From positions 98,912-151,528 of the forward strand of contig JAMYWO010000062.1 in NCBI GenBank assembly GCA_024220525.1: DNA of 52,617 bases, in the 5' to 3' direction. The notes beneath the pieces were generated by a model. The model saw nothing but the letters and a program-made list of their open reading frames with translations. It was not told where the DNA came from and ran no database searches. The stretch's first letter is position 1; each line of letters begins with the position of its first letter. Of this stretch, positions 9,944 to 21,188 are shown piece by piece. The translations under genes and the position numbers were made by a program. Origin of the DNA: Cochliopodium minus (lineage: Eukaryota > Discosea > Himatismenida > Cochliopodiidae).

Positions 9944-12900
9944 ATGTCATCCAAAAAGCCTCAAGTTGTTCTTTTCAGGGATAAAGGAATCCTATACAAA
10001 ATGTACTCAAAAAAAAAATTTTGAATTATTTTATAAAAAAATACTCAATATTTTATTTTATAAAAATGTTATAAAGTGATAAAAATACCAAACAATATGC
10101 CAATCAAGGAAATACAGAAGTTGCAGTGGTTTATCGTGATGATTCTTATTTATTCATCATATTTTCAAATTCTAAGACTATCGTCTCACTAAATCTTGCA
10201 TCAAATTTCACATTTAATGTTAAAGCAAATTCCTATATTTCATTTAGAGATGAAACAGGAAATAATTGGTTAGTATATTTTAATGGAAATCAAGCAACCG
10301 CTGAAAATTGCAGCAAATATATTGCTATTGCAAAATGTGGTGCAAATAAATATCAAAATATAGTCACCCAAACACTCTCAGAAGGAATAAAAGGAGAAGC
10401 AATGGAAGAAGGAGATACACTTGGTATTTATTATACTGGTTATTTGATCAAGGGAGGAAGAATCGATTCTGTGATCGAAAGCAATGTCAAAGGAAACAAA
10501 CAATTAAAGAAAGTGGTTTTGGGAGAAGGAAATGGTAAAATTTATTATTCTTAATTGTAAAATTTATCATAATATTTTTTAATTTTTGTATTTTTCACAA
10601 AATGAAAAGTCATTAGGGGATGGGATCTTGGTATGGTTGGAATGTTGAAGAATGAAACAAGGGTGATAGTAATTCCACCACAATTGGGATTTGGCAAGGG
10701 CAATGAACAAGTCCCTGCCAATTCCGTATTGTTATACGAAGTGAAATTGGATAAAATGAGAAAGACACAAAGAGAGAATAGCAAATCAGAGATAGTGGAG
10801 AGAATGAAGAAATTAGGGAATTCAGTGATTCATCAAAATCCACAAGTCACATTGGAAACAGCAACTATTGAGGATGAGGATGATTTCAAAGATAGCAGAC
10901 CAGTTGTGGGTCAAGGACTTACTTTGTATACACCTCCTAGTGAGAGCGAGGAGGCCAAGAAGCTTAGATTAGAGATGGAGAAGATGCAAGAAAAGATGGA
11001 GGAGATGAAGAGGAATCAGGAGTTGATCGAGAAAGAGAAGAAGAGAAAGGAGGAGGAAGAGATCAATAAACAGAAAGAATTGTTGAGGGAGCAACAACAG
11101 CAGTTGGAGAAGGAGAGGTTGAAGCAACAATATGAGAATCAACAGAATTTCCTCAAACAACAATTGTCTATTCAACAACCCCAAAATAATAATGGTTCGA
11201 TGAATGTCCAACAATATATAGAAAATGCAAAATTTCAAAATAATACATCCCAATTGATCGAAGAGATGTACAAAAGAATGATTACCATTGAGGAGAAGAT
11301 CGATAAATCTTACATGGGATTGACTGTCGAGAGTTCTTCTACTCTAACTGGTACTGGTTTGGTGAAGACCATCAAGCAGATTGTTGATGAGAACGACAAG
11401 ATGAGAAAAGAATTGGTGGATAAAAACGAGAAACAAGAAGAGTTGAGGAAGAAATTGACTCACATCAATGAGAAACATGAAAAATTGCTCGATGAAAGCA
11501 ATAACATGATGGAAAAGAAGAATGATACCCAAAAAGAACAAAATGAAAGAATCCGTTCCAAGATTCGTGAGCTCATTTCCGAAAAAGAAGAAATTGAATC
11601 AGATTATAATTCTCTCCAGGACAAAATGGAAAAAGCAAAGAGAAAATACCTCGAATTGAATAGATCTTACAAAGATGCCAAAGAAGAATTGGAATTAGCC
11701 AGGGATGAATTAGATAAAAATCGCCTCCTCATTGATAATCTCCAAAACACAAAGTTATCTCTCGAATCAAAAGTTGAAAACTTGACCAACGAAGCAAAGA
11801 ACGAAAGAGAATTGAAGAAGGAAGCCAACAAGGCTGCTACCAGCTTCAAGGATGATCTCAACGAAGAAAGAAACGAGAACAAGAGATTGAAAGAATCCAT
11901 TAAAGAGAGAAAGGAAAAACATGAACAAGCTATCGCCAGAATCCAAAACTTGAACAACGATGAGAGATCTCACACCAAAAAAGAGATTGATAATCTTCAA
12001 AATCTTCTCAAGGAAGAGAAAAAGAGATCATCATTGATCATTGATGAATTGAATAACAAATCCCTTGAAAGAGAAAAGTTCCTCACTCAACAATTCAACG
12101 AACAAAAGCTTTCTTCCATCGAGCTCACCACCAAGACATTGACCGAGAGATTCGAAAGGGAGATCAGTGAAGCAAAGACACAACAATTTAATCTTGGTAA
12201 GGAACAGGGAAAACGTGAGATGCAGGGGCATCTAGATGAGAATCTATTGTTGAAAAGTAATGTTGAATCACTCGAGAAACAAATCGAATCTGAAAAACAA
12301 AAGTTTTTGGAGATAACCAAAGAAATCGAAAATCTCAAAAAGAATCCACCTCCTTCCACTTCTACTTCGGGATCCTTGTCCAAGGAAGATCTCGAAAAGA
12401 TCAAAGAAGAGAGCAGAAATACATCTGTATCAACTATCAAAGAGATCATGAATTTAGTTTTCAAAGATGTCCGCTCCACCTTTGGCAGTGGAAACACTTA
12501 TGATTCATCCCAAGTTCATAGTTCCATGTTGCAAATCATTAAAGAAAACACTCAATCTGCAATAGCAAGAATTAATGATGAAGAAGAAGAAGAAGAGTCT
12601 GGGGAAGAAGAAGAGTCAGATCTAGAATCTCAGGAAAATGTAGAAGGGAAAAAACAAGAAGTTTCCCAACATGAAAAAGAAGAGATCTTGGAGGAAAACG
12701 AACCTGTTGAATCCAAAAGAGTCACAGAAACTTCAGAAGATCAAGAACAAGTTGGAACGAATGGAGAAGTTGAAGTTACTGAAACTTCAGATAACCAAGA
12801 AGAACAAGTTGATAAAACTGAAGCAACTTCGGAAGATGTTGTACCTAAAGATACTTCTACAGAGGGATTATTTTTTGAAGACCCTTTCAATGTCAATCAA

Positions 12901-15606
12901 CCAAGGGAGGAGCCCGTAGAAGAGACCAAAGGAGCCACCAACCTGGGACTATTTGAAGAAAATTTAAGTGATCATCCGTCTAATATTGAAGAACCAAAAG
13001 AGGAGCCAGCAGAAGAGACCAAAGGAACTACCAACGGAGAATTATTTGGTAGTAATTTAAGTGATAATCAGTCTAATGAACAACCAAAAGAGGAGCTTAA
13101 AGTAACTTCCAAAGAAGAGGCAATCGATGATCCTTTTGGTGTTAGTGTACCTAAGCAAATTGTAACTGAAGAGTTTGAAGATCCATTCAACATCAATGTT
13201 ACAACCCAATCTCAAAAGCCTCCTAAAGAAGAATTTGAAGATCCATTCAACATCAATGTTCCAACCCAATCACAAAAAACAGAGGCTCCAAAAGAAGATT
13301 TTGATGATCCTTTTGGTATCAACACAAGTCCTATTGTGTCAACTCCTACTAAATCTCAACCAAAAGAAACCAAAAATGAAGAAATATTCGAAGATCCTTT
13401 AAACGTAAAATCTGGTAAACAACAAGAAGACGAAATATTCGGTTCAGAGCAAAACAACAATGAAGTTCCTCCTCCAGAAAATATAGAACAAAACAGTGAA
13501 GAGAAAACTGAAGAAAATAATGATATTCCATCTCCAGAAAACAATGAACAAGTCAAAGAAATGACAAATGAGCTTCCTCCTCCTGAAAATACTGAAGAAA
13601 CAAACGAAAACAAAAATGAAGAAAATAATGAGATTCCATCTCCAGAAAATAATGAACAAAATGAAGAAAAAGAGGAAGAAGAGATCATTGAAGAATCATC
13701 TAATATGGTTAAATCTGGTCACAGCCTTCCAGAAGATAACACTTCTATTGAGAACGAAGTTTTTAATTCTGAAAACAATAATCAACAAATCTCTGAAAAC
13801 GATAACCAATCTGTTGAATCCACCTCAACCGAACAGACCATTGATAACAATGAGCAAGAATTAGAAAGAAAAAACGAATTTCCTCAAGTATACACAGAAG
13901 AACAAAATATTCAAGAAGTTTCACCTCCTGAAAATGATGAACAAGATAACAATAAAGTCGATGAAGTTCCTGAAAGCAATCAACAAAATACACAAGGAGA
14001 TAACGAAGTCAAAACAGAAAATGATCAAGTTCCTCCTCCTGAAAACCCAGAAAATAGTGACGAGGAAGTACTTGAATATACCTCTGTTGTAAAATCTGAG
14101 AAAAATACTGAAAGCGATATCCCTGAAAATACTGAACAAAACACTGAAGAAAATGTCGAAGAAAATAAAGAGATTCCATCTCCAGAAAACAATGAACAAG
14201 TCAAAGAAGTTACAAACGAAGTTCCTCCTCCTGAAAACAATGAAGAACAAAACAACGAAGAAAATAGAGAAATTCCATCTCAAGAAGATAATGAACAAGT
14301 CAAAGAAGTGACAAATGAGCTTCCTCCTCAGGAAAATATTGAACAAAACACTGAAGAAAAAACTGAAGAAAATGATCAACAAGTCAAAGAAACCACGAAC
14401 GAATTTCCTCAAGAAAACACAGAAGAACAAAAAATTCAAGAAGTTTCACCTCCTGAAAATGATGAACAAGATAACAATAAGGTCGATGAAATTCCTGAAA
14501 GTAATCAACAAAATACACAAGGAGACAACAAAGTCGAAAAAGAAAATGATCAAGTTCCTCCTCCTGAAAACCCAGAAGATAGTGACGAGGAAGTACTTGA
14601 AGATACCTCTGTTGTAAAATCTGAGAAAAATACTGAAACCGATATCCCCGAAAATACCGAACAAAACATTGAAGAAAATGTCGAAGAAAATAACGAGATT
14701 CCATCTCCAGAAAACAATGAACAAGTCAAAGAAGTTACAAACGAAGTTCCTCCTCCTGAAAACAATGAAGAACAAAATAATGAAGAAAATAGAGAAATTC
14801 CATCTCAAGAAGATAATGAACAAGTCAAAGAAGTGACAAATGAGCTTCCTCCTCCAGAAAATACTGAAGAAACAAACGAAAACAAAAATGAAGAAAATAA
14901 TGAGATTCCATCTCCAGAAAATAATGAACAAAATGAAGAAAAAGAGGAAGAAGAGATCATTGAAGAATCATCTAATATGGTTAAATCTGGTCACAGCCTT
15001 CCAGAAGATAACACTTCTATTGAGAACGAAGTTTTTAATTCTGAAGACAATAATCAACAAATCTCTGAAAACGATAACCAATCTGTTGAATCCACCTCAA
15101 CCGAACAGACCATTGATAACAACGAACAAGAAAACAAAGCTGAGGAACCAAAGGAAGAAGTCCAAAAGATAATCATTTCGGATACTCCTTATGATCCTTT
15201 TGGAGATGAAGTAGAGGAAAAACCCAAGAGTTCTGCTCCCAAGTTTGAAGAGCCTCTCTTTGAAGATGAATCCGAATCCAAGCCTAAAGACAACGGAAGT
15301 GACTTTGATTCCCTTTTTGATATCTCTGCCCCTGTAACTCCTACAAAAAACACCAGCACCCCTAAAAAGACCAGCACCCCTTCTACAACAAAGATTGTAG
15401 ATGATAATCTTTTTGATCCTTTCTCTGAGGACATTGACTTTTCTTCCACCAAGAAAGAGGTCAAGACTCCTTCTAAGGAGAACCCCAAGAAGGAGGATTA
15501 CTTTGATCCTTTTTCTGATGATTTCACCGATTCTCCTAAGACAGAGAAGCTTTCTACTCCTACCAAGCCCTCTGATTCTGAGATAGATGATCTCTTTAAA
15601 TTTTGA
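9944..15606 (+). CDS. FKBP15-like protein: WH1-like + FKBP + long coiled coil + acidic DPF-rich tail
   Basis: Three exons (9944-10002, 10077-10534, 10610-15606) join in frame to 1837 residues. Residues ~5-115 resemble the WH1-like N-terminus of FKBP15/WAFL (LFRDKGILYKI, YISFRDETGNNWLVYF). An FKBP domain follows at about 125-225 (GDTLGIYYTGYLIKGG, VIRGWDLGMVGMLKNETRVI). The acceptor at 10609 was preferred to the one at 10616 because it alone restores VIRGW. A coiled coil rich in E/K/L/R runs from about 285 to 800. The rest is an acidic low-complexity tail with ~17 copies of an xPPPEN/IPSPENNEQ motif and about eight DPF motifs (e.g. FEDPFNINV, NLFDPFSED), the known AP2 alpha-ear ligand. FKBP15 in animals links actin and early endosomes; a similar endocytic role is inferred. 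Several FKBP pocket aromatics are replaced, so prolyl isomerase activity is doubtful. Confidence 0.9.
13566..15131. repeat. Nested near-identical coding duplications in the FKBP15-like tail
   Basis: Two in-frame duplication distances are visible. A block of about 295 bp starting at 13566 (NELPPPENTEE ... TIDNNEQE) recurs 1272 bp (424 codons) later at 14838-15131. A block starting near 13890 (EEQNIQEVSPPENDEQ) recurs 525 bp (175 codons) later, near 14415. Identity is very high at DNA level, including synonymous sites, so the duplications are recent or homogenised. All spacings are multiples of three, which keeps the frame open. Confidence 0.9.
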
Positions 15607-15697
15607 TTTATTTTTCTTTTTATATATTTTAGTTAAAAATTTTCAAAATCAAATTAAAGAGTCTTTAACATTTTTTATAATTTTATTTAAATTGAAA

Positions 15698-16578
15698 TCA
15701 AAACAAATAACATTTTTTTTCTAGAGGATTTTTTAATTCAGCTCTAAACTTTATTCCTTCCAAAATTGCAACCCTGAAAAGATCATTCAATCCCTTTTTT
15801 TTTTTTTTTTTGAATAAATTTGTATTTAAAAAAAAATTTAAAAAGTAAACATTTTTCACCACTTGAGTTAAAGAAGAAGTTTCTAAGTAATGAGCAGCTT
15901 TTATCTTTTTCATTTTTTTTAGTCCCTTTTCTTTACTGATAGGAGCCAATCCATTCTTGGAAAGCCTTTCAATATTGTCTTTGTCGAATCTCAAATCAAC
16001 TTTTGTTGCATAATGCAAGAAATAATAATTATGAATAGAAATATTTTATCGAAAAATATTACCACAAAGTATTATTGGGACTCCTTTGCATTCAATTTGA
16101 ATTTCTTTGAAAAAAGTTTCTTCAATAAGAAAAAAAATTTTATTTTTGTACCATTTATCCATTTGTATTCGATATCGTCTAGTTTGGAGGGTTCTACCAC
16201 AGAATAGCAAACAACGAAACAATCTGCTTTGTACATAGAAAGATTGATCCTGGGCCTGTATTTTCTAGATTCACATTCAGCAGTATCAATAAGATTATAC
16301 TTCACAATGTTGCCATCAATTTCCATTTCGGTTGAATATTCATCAAAAATTGTTGGAATATAATCTTGTGGAAATTGATTTGTGAAATAGGTGATGCAAA
16401 TACTGGTCTATAATTTAAATCTATCAAATTAATACTATTTCTTTCTGGGAAGTATACCTTTCCAATCCCTTTGAATCCAAGCTAATTTTGATTAATTGAT
16501 TTGAAAATTTTAGATTATTCAAATTCAAATTACCATCACTATCCTTAAATTTTCATATTCATTTTCATTGTTTTTCAT
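15698..16578 (-). CDS. Atypical Rho-family small GTPase
   Basis: Six exons (16578-16534, 16481-16458, 16407-16152, 16083-16063, ~16008-15860, 15793-15698), two of them 24 and 21 nt, give about 196 residues. Visible motifs: P-loop GFKGIGKTS; effector loop YIPTIFDEYS, a Rho hallmark; G4 ATKVDL; G5 ETSSL; and a C-terminal CaaX box KKCYLF, where terminal Phe favours geranylgeranylation. The switch II motif, normally DTAGQE, is DTAECE: both the invariant Gly and the catalytic Gln are lost, as in GTP-locked atypical Rho proteins. Exon 5 has no AG acceptor at the position homology demands (TTATG|CAACAAAAG). The next AG, in frame, would remove Ala-Thr-Lys of the G4 motif. The Rho insert-region length looks short. 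It lies 219 bp downstream of a RhoGEF gene on the same strand. Confidence 0.88.
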
Positions 16579-16797
16579 TTTTTATTAATAATTAATATTA
16601 ATTATTAATATTGAATTTTATAATAAATATTTATAATGAAAATTATTTAAAATTTGAAAAAAAACTATTTATAGAAAGATCAAAAAGCTTTCAAAGAAGA
16701 ATGGATAAAAGATTATTGTTCCAATGAATTTTCAAAAAAAAAAAAAAAATTTATTATAAATTTAAAAACAAATTTTTATGCAAAAAAAAATTAATAT

Positions 16798-19123
16798 TCA
16801 ATTTATATTTTCTTTTGTTGAAGGTCTCAAAAATACCAAAGGTTCTTTTTTTGAAGACTGAGGTAAATTGGACAATTGATCTTTCTTTGTGGTGAGCATA
16901 GTAGAAGAAGATCTGGGAGAGCACTTGGGGGATCTGTTGGGAGGAGTGTTTTTGGGAGAGTTTTTTGGAGTGTGGACACCTGGTCTGATATTTTCTTGGT
17001 CTTCAAGTAATTTGTCAACATCGCTACGAGAAATGAAAAAAGATCTTCTGCGAGAGTGTTTGGTGGAATTACCTAAGTGAAGAATATTTTTTTTAAAAAA
17101 AAAAATTCAAAAAAGTCATTCATTAATATGTTGAATAAAAAAGTTTGTCAAGAAAATATTTTAAAACAAAATTTTATTTTTTACAATAATTTTAATTTAA
17201 GAAAATATTTTAAAATTAAAAGAAAACAAAATTTTATTTTTTACCAATAAAAGTGGAGTTAGGAGGTGAGAAGATGTTGGAAGACCTTCTTGTGTTTGTC
17301 ACACTGGATATTTTTGGGGAAAGATCAGTGGTAGGAGCAGAGACGTCGTAGTTACATTTGTTTTTTTCCCTGAGCTTTGTGAGTGAGATGGTCCTGAGGA
17401 ACTTGTGAGTGAAAGACATGTCTTTGCTGTAAACCAAAGGCATAGTAAAGTTTCCTTCAAAAAAAAAATCAATTTTTTTAAAGTTCGTATTACTTTGAAA
17501 TTTTTTTAAAATATGTTTTTACCAGATTTTTCTTTTTGGATCAAATTGTCCACTGTTTTATTGACACCTTTTAAAAAAATATTATTTTAATTAAAAAATT
17601 TTTAAATAAGATAATTACTTGTGACCCATAAATTGATTTCTTCTTGGGTTTTGCAAATAAAAGGATATTTCTCATCCACTAAAAAACACATCTTATCTTT
17701 GGGATCCAGTGATATTTTTGTCAACGGGGTGAGGGTCAAAGAAACTTTAGCTCTCAACTTGCCTTGGTACTTGCCCGACTTGGATTCCTTGGTGATCAAC
17801 AATAGATCGTTGAAAAGAAAAATGTAAACGGGAATGGTCTTTTTCTCTTTTCTGATGGTAAGCTTCCCTTCAAGTATGGAAATTCTGTTTGGTACGATAA
17901 TGGAACTACCCTTGACACCAATGATCCTATTTTTCAAAAAAATATTTAATAAACTATTTTTTTTTTAAATTATAAATTAAAATGACAAAATTGTATAAAT
18001 GACAAAAAATAAAAATTTTGAAAATACATATAACTTGTGGTATAATATCTTGACATAAATCAATTTTTTACCTATCATTGATGATGTTGAGATGTTCTGT
18101 TATTTTGATTTGATCGTCCATCTTAGTTGTGAATTCCTCTAGTTTCAGTATAACTTCTTTAATCTTCCCATGGTCAGGGTGATTCTTTGTGATTGAATTG
18201 TAAAAAAAGAAAAATTAATAAATTTTTTTTTTTTACCTTCAAAGTTACTCCATAAAGACTTTTTAACAAGAGGATATACCTTGGTATTCCTTTGTTTTTG
18301 ATTTAGTTTATTTTCTTTTCAAAAAAAAATAAGTGATTACTTTGTACAGGCATTATCAAGAAGTCTCTTATGCTGAACAAAAAGAAAATCATTTTTAAAT
18401 TGAAGGTTATTTTTTTTTTACCCCATATTTGTTTGAAGTCTCATTCTTGCATTTTCATCAAATTTTTTGAATTTCTTGTTTTCCATGGCATTTTTGAGAC
18501 TTTTTAATAAAAATAAGATTTATTAATGAGAATATATTTGATTTTATTGGGATAAGTTAATTTTTTAATTATAATTCAACGAATTTAAAATTATGAGAAA
18601 ATTAATCTTGCCTATTTCTCGAGATATCATAATTACTGACATAATTGTGATAAAAATCGAAATTGAAATCAATGAAGAAATCTGCCAAGGATTGATCGTA
18701 GTTATATGTATTATATGTTTTGGTGAAGTGATCCAGCAATTGTTTGTGCTTGAGACATACCACCTCGATGTTTTGGAAGATCTGTTTGATCTCCATACAT
18801 GATATCACTGGTTTGGTTGATCCAATAAGCTGAAATAATAATAAATTATAATTTTTTTTATAAAAGTTAATTGTTTACTGGTCTGATATATTCACTTATA
18901 ATCAATTCAAGTGATGAAATGTAATTTCTTTCTGTCAATAGCAATTCATTCAAAATCTCTTTTCTTTTCTCTTTATTTTAATAATATTATATGGTGGGTT
19001 AATAATATATTTATAACGAGATGTCTAATCGATACAATTGCATCGAATATTTTATCCCTCCAAAGAGGATATAATAAAAAATTCTGTATTTTTCTTTTCT
19101 TTATTACTTCCCGATTTTCTCAT
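16798..19123 (-). CDS. Rho guanine nucleotide exchange factor (DH-PH)
   Basis: Twelve exons (19123-19108, 18970-18879, 18829-18637, 18611-18581, 18499-18422, 18372-18341, 18289-18237, 18184-18072, 17926-17619, 17567-17523, 17454-17245, 17072-16798) close in frame to 481 residues. The DH domain starts almost at the N-terminus (LLLTERNYISSLELIISEY), continues with FFIDFNFDFYHNYVSKINF and KKFKKF, and ends with the diagnostic block IRDFLIMPVQRIPRYILLL. The PH domain follows (KEKKTIPVYIFLFNDLLLI ... EEINLWVTSVNKTVDNLI). The C-terminal ~140 residues are Ser/Thr/Pro-rich with many SP/TP sites (HTPKNSPKNTPPNRSPKCSP), likely targets of proline-directed kinases. By family it loads GTP on Rho proteins at membranes. 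The 16-nt first exon is the least certain part. One intron, at 18612-18636, would be only 25 nt. The adjacent Rho gene may encode a partner, but that GTPase looks atypical. Confidence 0.88.
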
Positions 19124-19377
19124 CTTTATGCATTCTATGCTCCTAATTATAGATTGCAATTTGATAACGGTTTTTGGGAACTCTAATTTATCTATTTCTT
19201 TCATTTTTTTTTATTTTCTTTCCAACGACATTTTATGTTTCAAAAGATATGCGCCAAAAAGATAAATTTAGTTTTTTATATCTCTTAAACTAATCATCAG
19301 TCCAAATACTTGACAAGAAAAAGATTAGACAAAATTTAAATCTTCTATCAATTATTTTAAATCAACTGAAAAAAAAA

Positions 19378-21028
19378 ATGATAACAGGATCATCAATTTC
19401 AACTTTCTCTTTCATTTACACTGGTATTTTAAACAATTTTTGATCTATCAACTATAATCTTCTTAATAAGATGGAATATTGTATGGATTTGGTTACAATA
19501 TTAATGGTGCGCTTGGAATAGAAAATAGCAATGTATTCGTTCCAACAATTTGCAGGAAAGATAAAAAGATAAAGGCATTGAGCTGTGGACAGCAACATAC
19601 TCTTTTATTGCGAAATAATGGTGAATTATATTCTTGTGGACTAAATTCAAATGGTAATAAGAAGTGAAAGAATAACACAATACAAAAAATTAGATCCAAT
19701 ATTCCATTTAAATATTCAACCATATAACATGTTAAGATCCAAATAATATGAAATTTTTTTATTAATTCAATTTGATTTTGTTTAAAATTGTGATACAATT
19801 TTTTTTTTTATGAAAGGAGAACTTGGAATAGGATCAAACATCAATTCAAATACTTTCCAAAATGTGATGACAAATAAAGAGATAAAATGGATCGGAGCAT
19901 CTTCCAACGCTTCTTTCATTTACATGAATAACGGAGATTTGTTGTCAACAGGCCAGGACATCAAAGAAAATAAAGGGAAATGGAACTCTTTCAAATTATT
20001 TCTTAACGAAAAAAATGTCAAAATAATGTGTGTTGGCGGGCGAAACATCGCTTTATACAATGACAACAATGAACTAAAATTGTTTGGTTTTATATTCAAA
20101 AATAAGGGAGAATTTAAAGTGGAAGATATTGTAACTATATCTGGAGGTTTGATTATTTTATTTGTTAAAATTTAAAGAAGTGCAAAATTTACAACTTTGT
20201 TAGCGGATATTAATTTATTACTAACAAAATTTAATTTGAAGTTAAAATTTCTTTTTTATTCAAATAAATTATTATTTTTTAATTTTAATTTTAATTTATC
20301 CGAAAAATAAAAAGGGTCAAATCATTTTCTTTATCTCACAAAAAATGGGGAAGTGTATGGGGTAGGATCCAATCATATGGGGCAATTAGGTCTTGGCAAA
20401 AGTAAAAAAGCAGATACACCACAACTTATCATGAAAGATCCTCAAATTGTGTCTATTTGTTGTGGTGCTGATCATAGTGCAATTTACAAAGTAAAAAAGA
20501 AATATTTCTATTTTTTTTTAATGTATCAAATAATTATTGTTTTTAATTTATTTAAATTGAATTTTTTAGAGGAATGGAGATTTATTTGTTTTTGGTAATA
20601 ATATTTTTGGGCAATTAGGAATAAATTCAAAAGAGAGAAAGGAAACACCCACTCTTCTCTTAAACGACCCAAATATCAAATCAATATCGATGGGGTTTGT
20701 TCATTCCATGATTTACAAATACGATGGTGATCTCTTGGTCTTTGGATACAATAGGGATGGAAGATTAGGTTTGGGTGAAGATCTCCCATTACAACTCACT
20801 CCTACTTTACTCAAAAATTATTCTAACATTTCGATACTTTCAAATGCTGTTTTGATTTTTAACTGGAAGATAGATTTGCATCTTTCTTTGCCCAAATCTT
20901 TTCGTTTCAGTGTTTTTTGTTTTGTTTCTTCTTTGAAACTTCAAAAGACAAACTTACCTAAACTTCCCAAATTTGTTCTTTGGTCTATTTTGGAGCATTT
21001 GGACTCAAACTCTTTTCCGAGCTCCTAA
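19378..21028 (+). CDS. RCC1-repeat protein, tandem copy A
   Basis: Five exons (19378-19423, 19471-19653, 19817-20146, 20315-20490, 20570-21028) join in frame to 397 residues. RCC1 blades are evident: DGILYGFGYNINGALGIE, KALSCGQQHTLLLRNNGEL, GEVYGVGSNHMGQLGLGK, GDLFVFGNNIFGQLGI and GDLLVFGYNRDGRLGLGE. After the last blade about 60 residues (LHLSLPKSFRFSVFCFVSSL, LPKLPKFVLWSILEHLDSN) leave the propeller and resemble an F-box- or SOCS-like helical tail; this identification is weak. RCC1-fold proteins act as Ran GEFs or, far more often in protists, as protein-interaction or ubiquitin-ligase adaptors; the latter is more likely here, because a complete canonical RCC1 signature is lacking. AAAAAAAA precedes the ATG. 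A near-identical paralogue starts 160 bp downstream. Confidence 0.9.
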
Positions 21029-21188
21029 AAAAATAACTTTTATAAAAAAAACTTTTAAAAAAGCTGAATTCAATTATAAAAATTTTTCTTTTTCCAAACC
21101 AAAACATTTTATAAAATTTAATTTTAATTTTCATTTACATTTATTATTATAATTTTTTTTTAAAGGGATTTGAAATAATTAAAAAAAA

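Noticed and set aside
10611-10632. Acceptor CATTAG (10616) for the third FKBP15-like exon
   Set aside because: It puts the FKBP strand out of phase; the AAAAG acceptor at 10609 gives VIRGWDLGM in frame.
13349-14931. Many long minus-strand open frames rich in Phe/Leu/Ser opposite the FKBP15-like tail
   Set aside because: They are mirror images of the repetitive GAA/AAT/CCT codons of the real gene; composition is Phe/Ile/Arg noise and they lack domains, starts and splice logic.
13440-15140. CRISPR-like or transposon-like direct repeats
   Set aside because: Units lie inside one open frame, spacing is a multiple of three and there are no unique spacers, terminal repeats or transposase.
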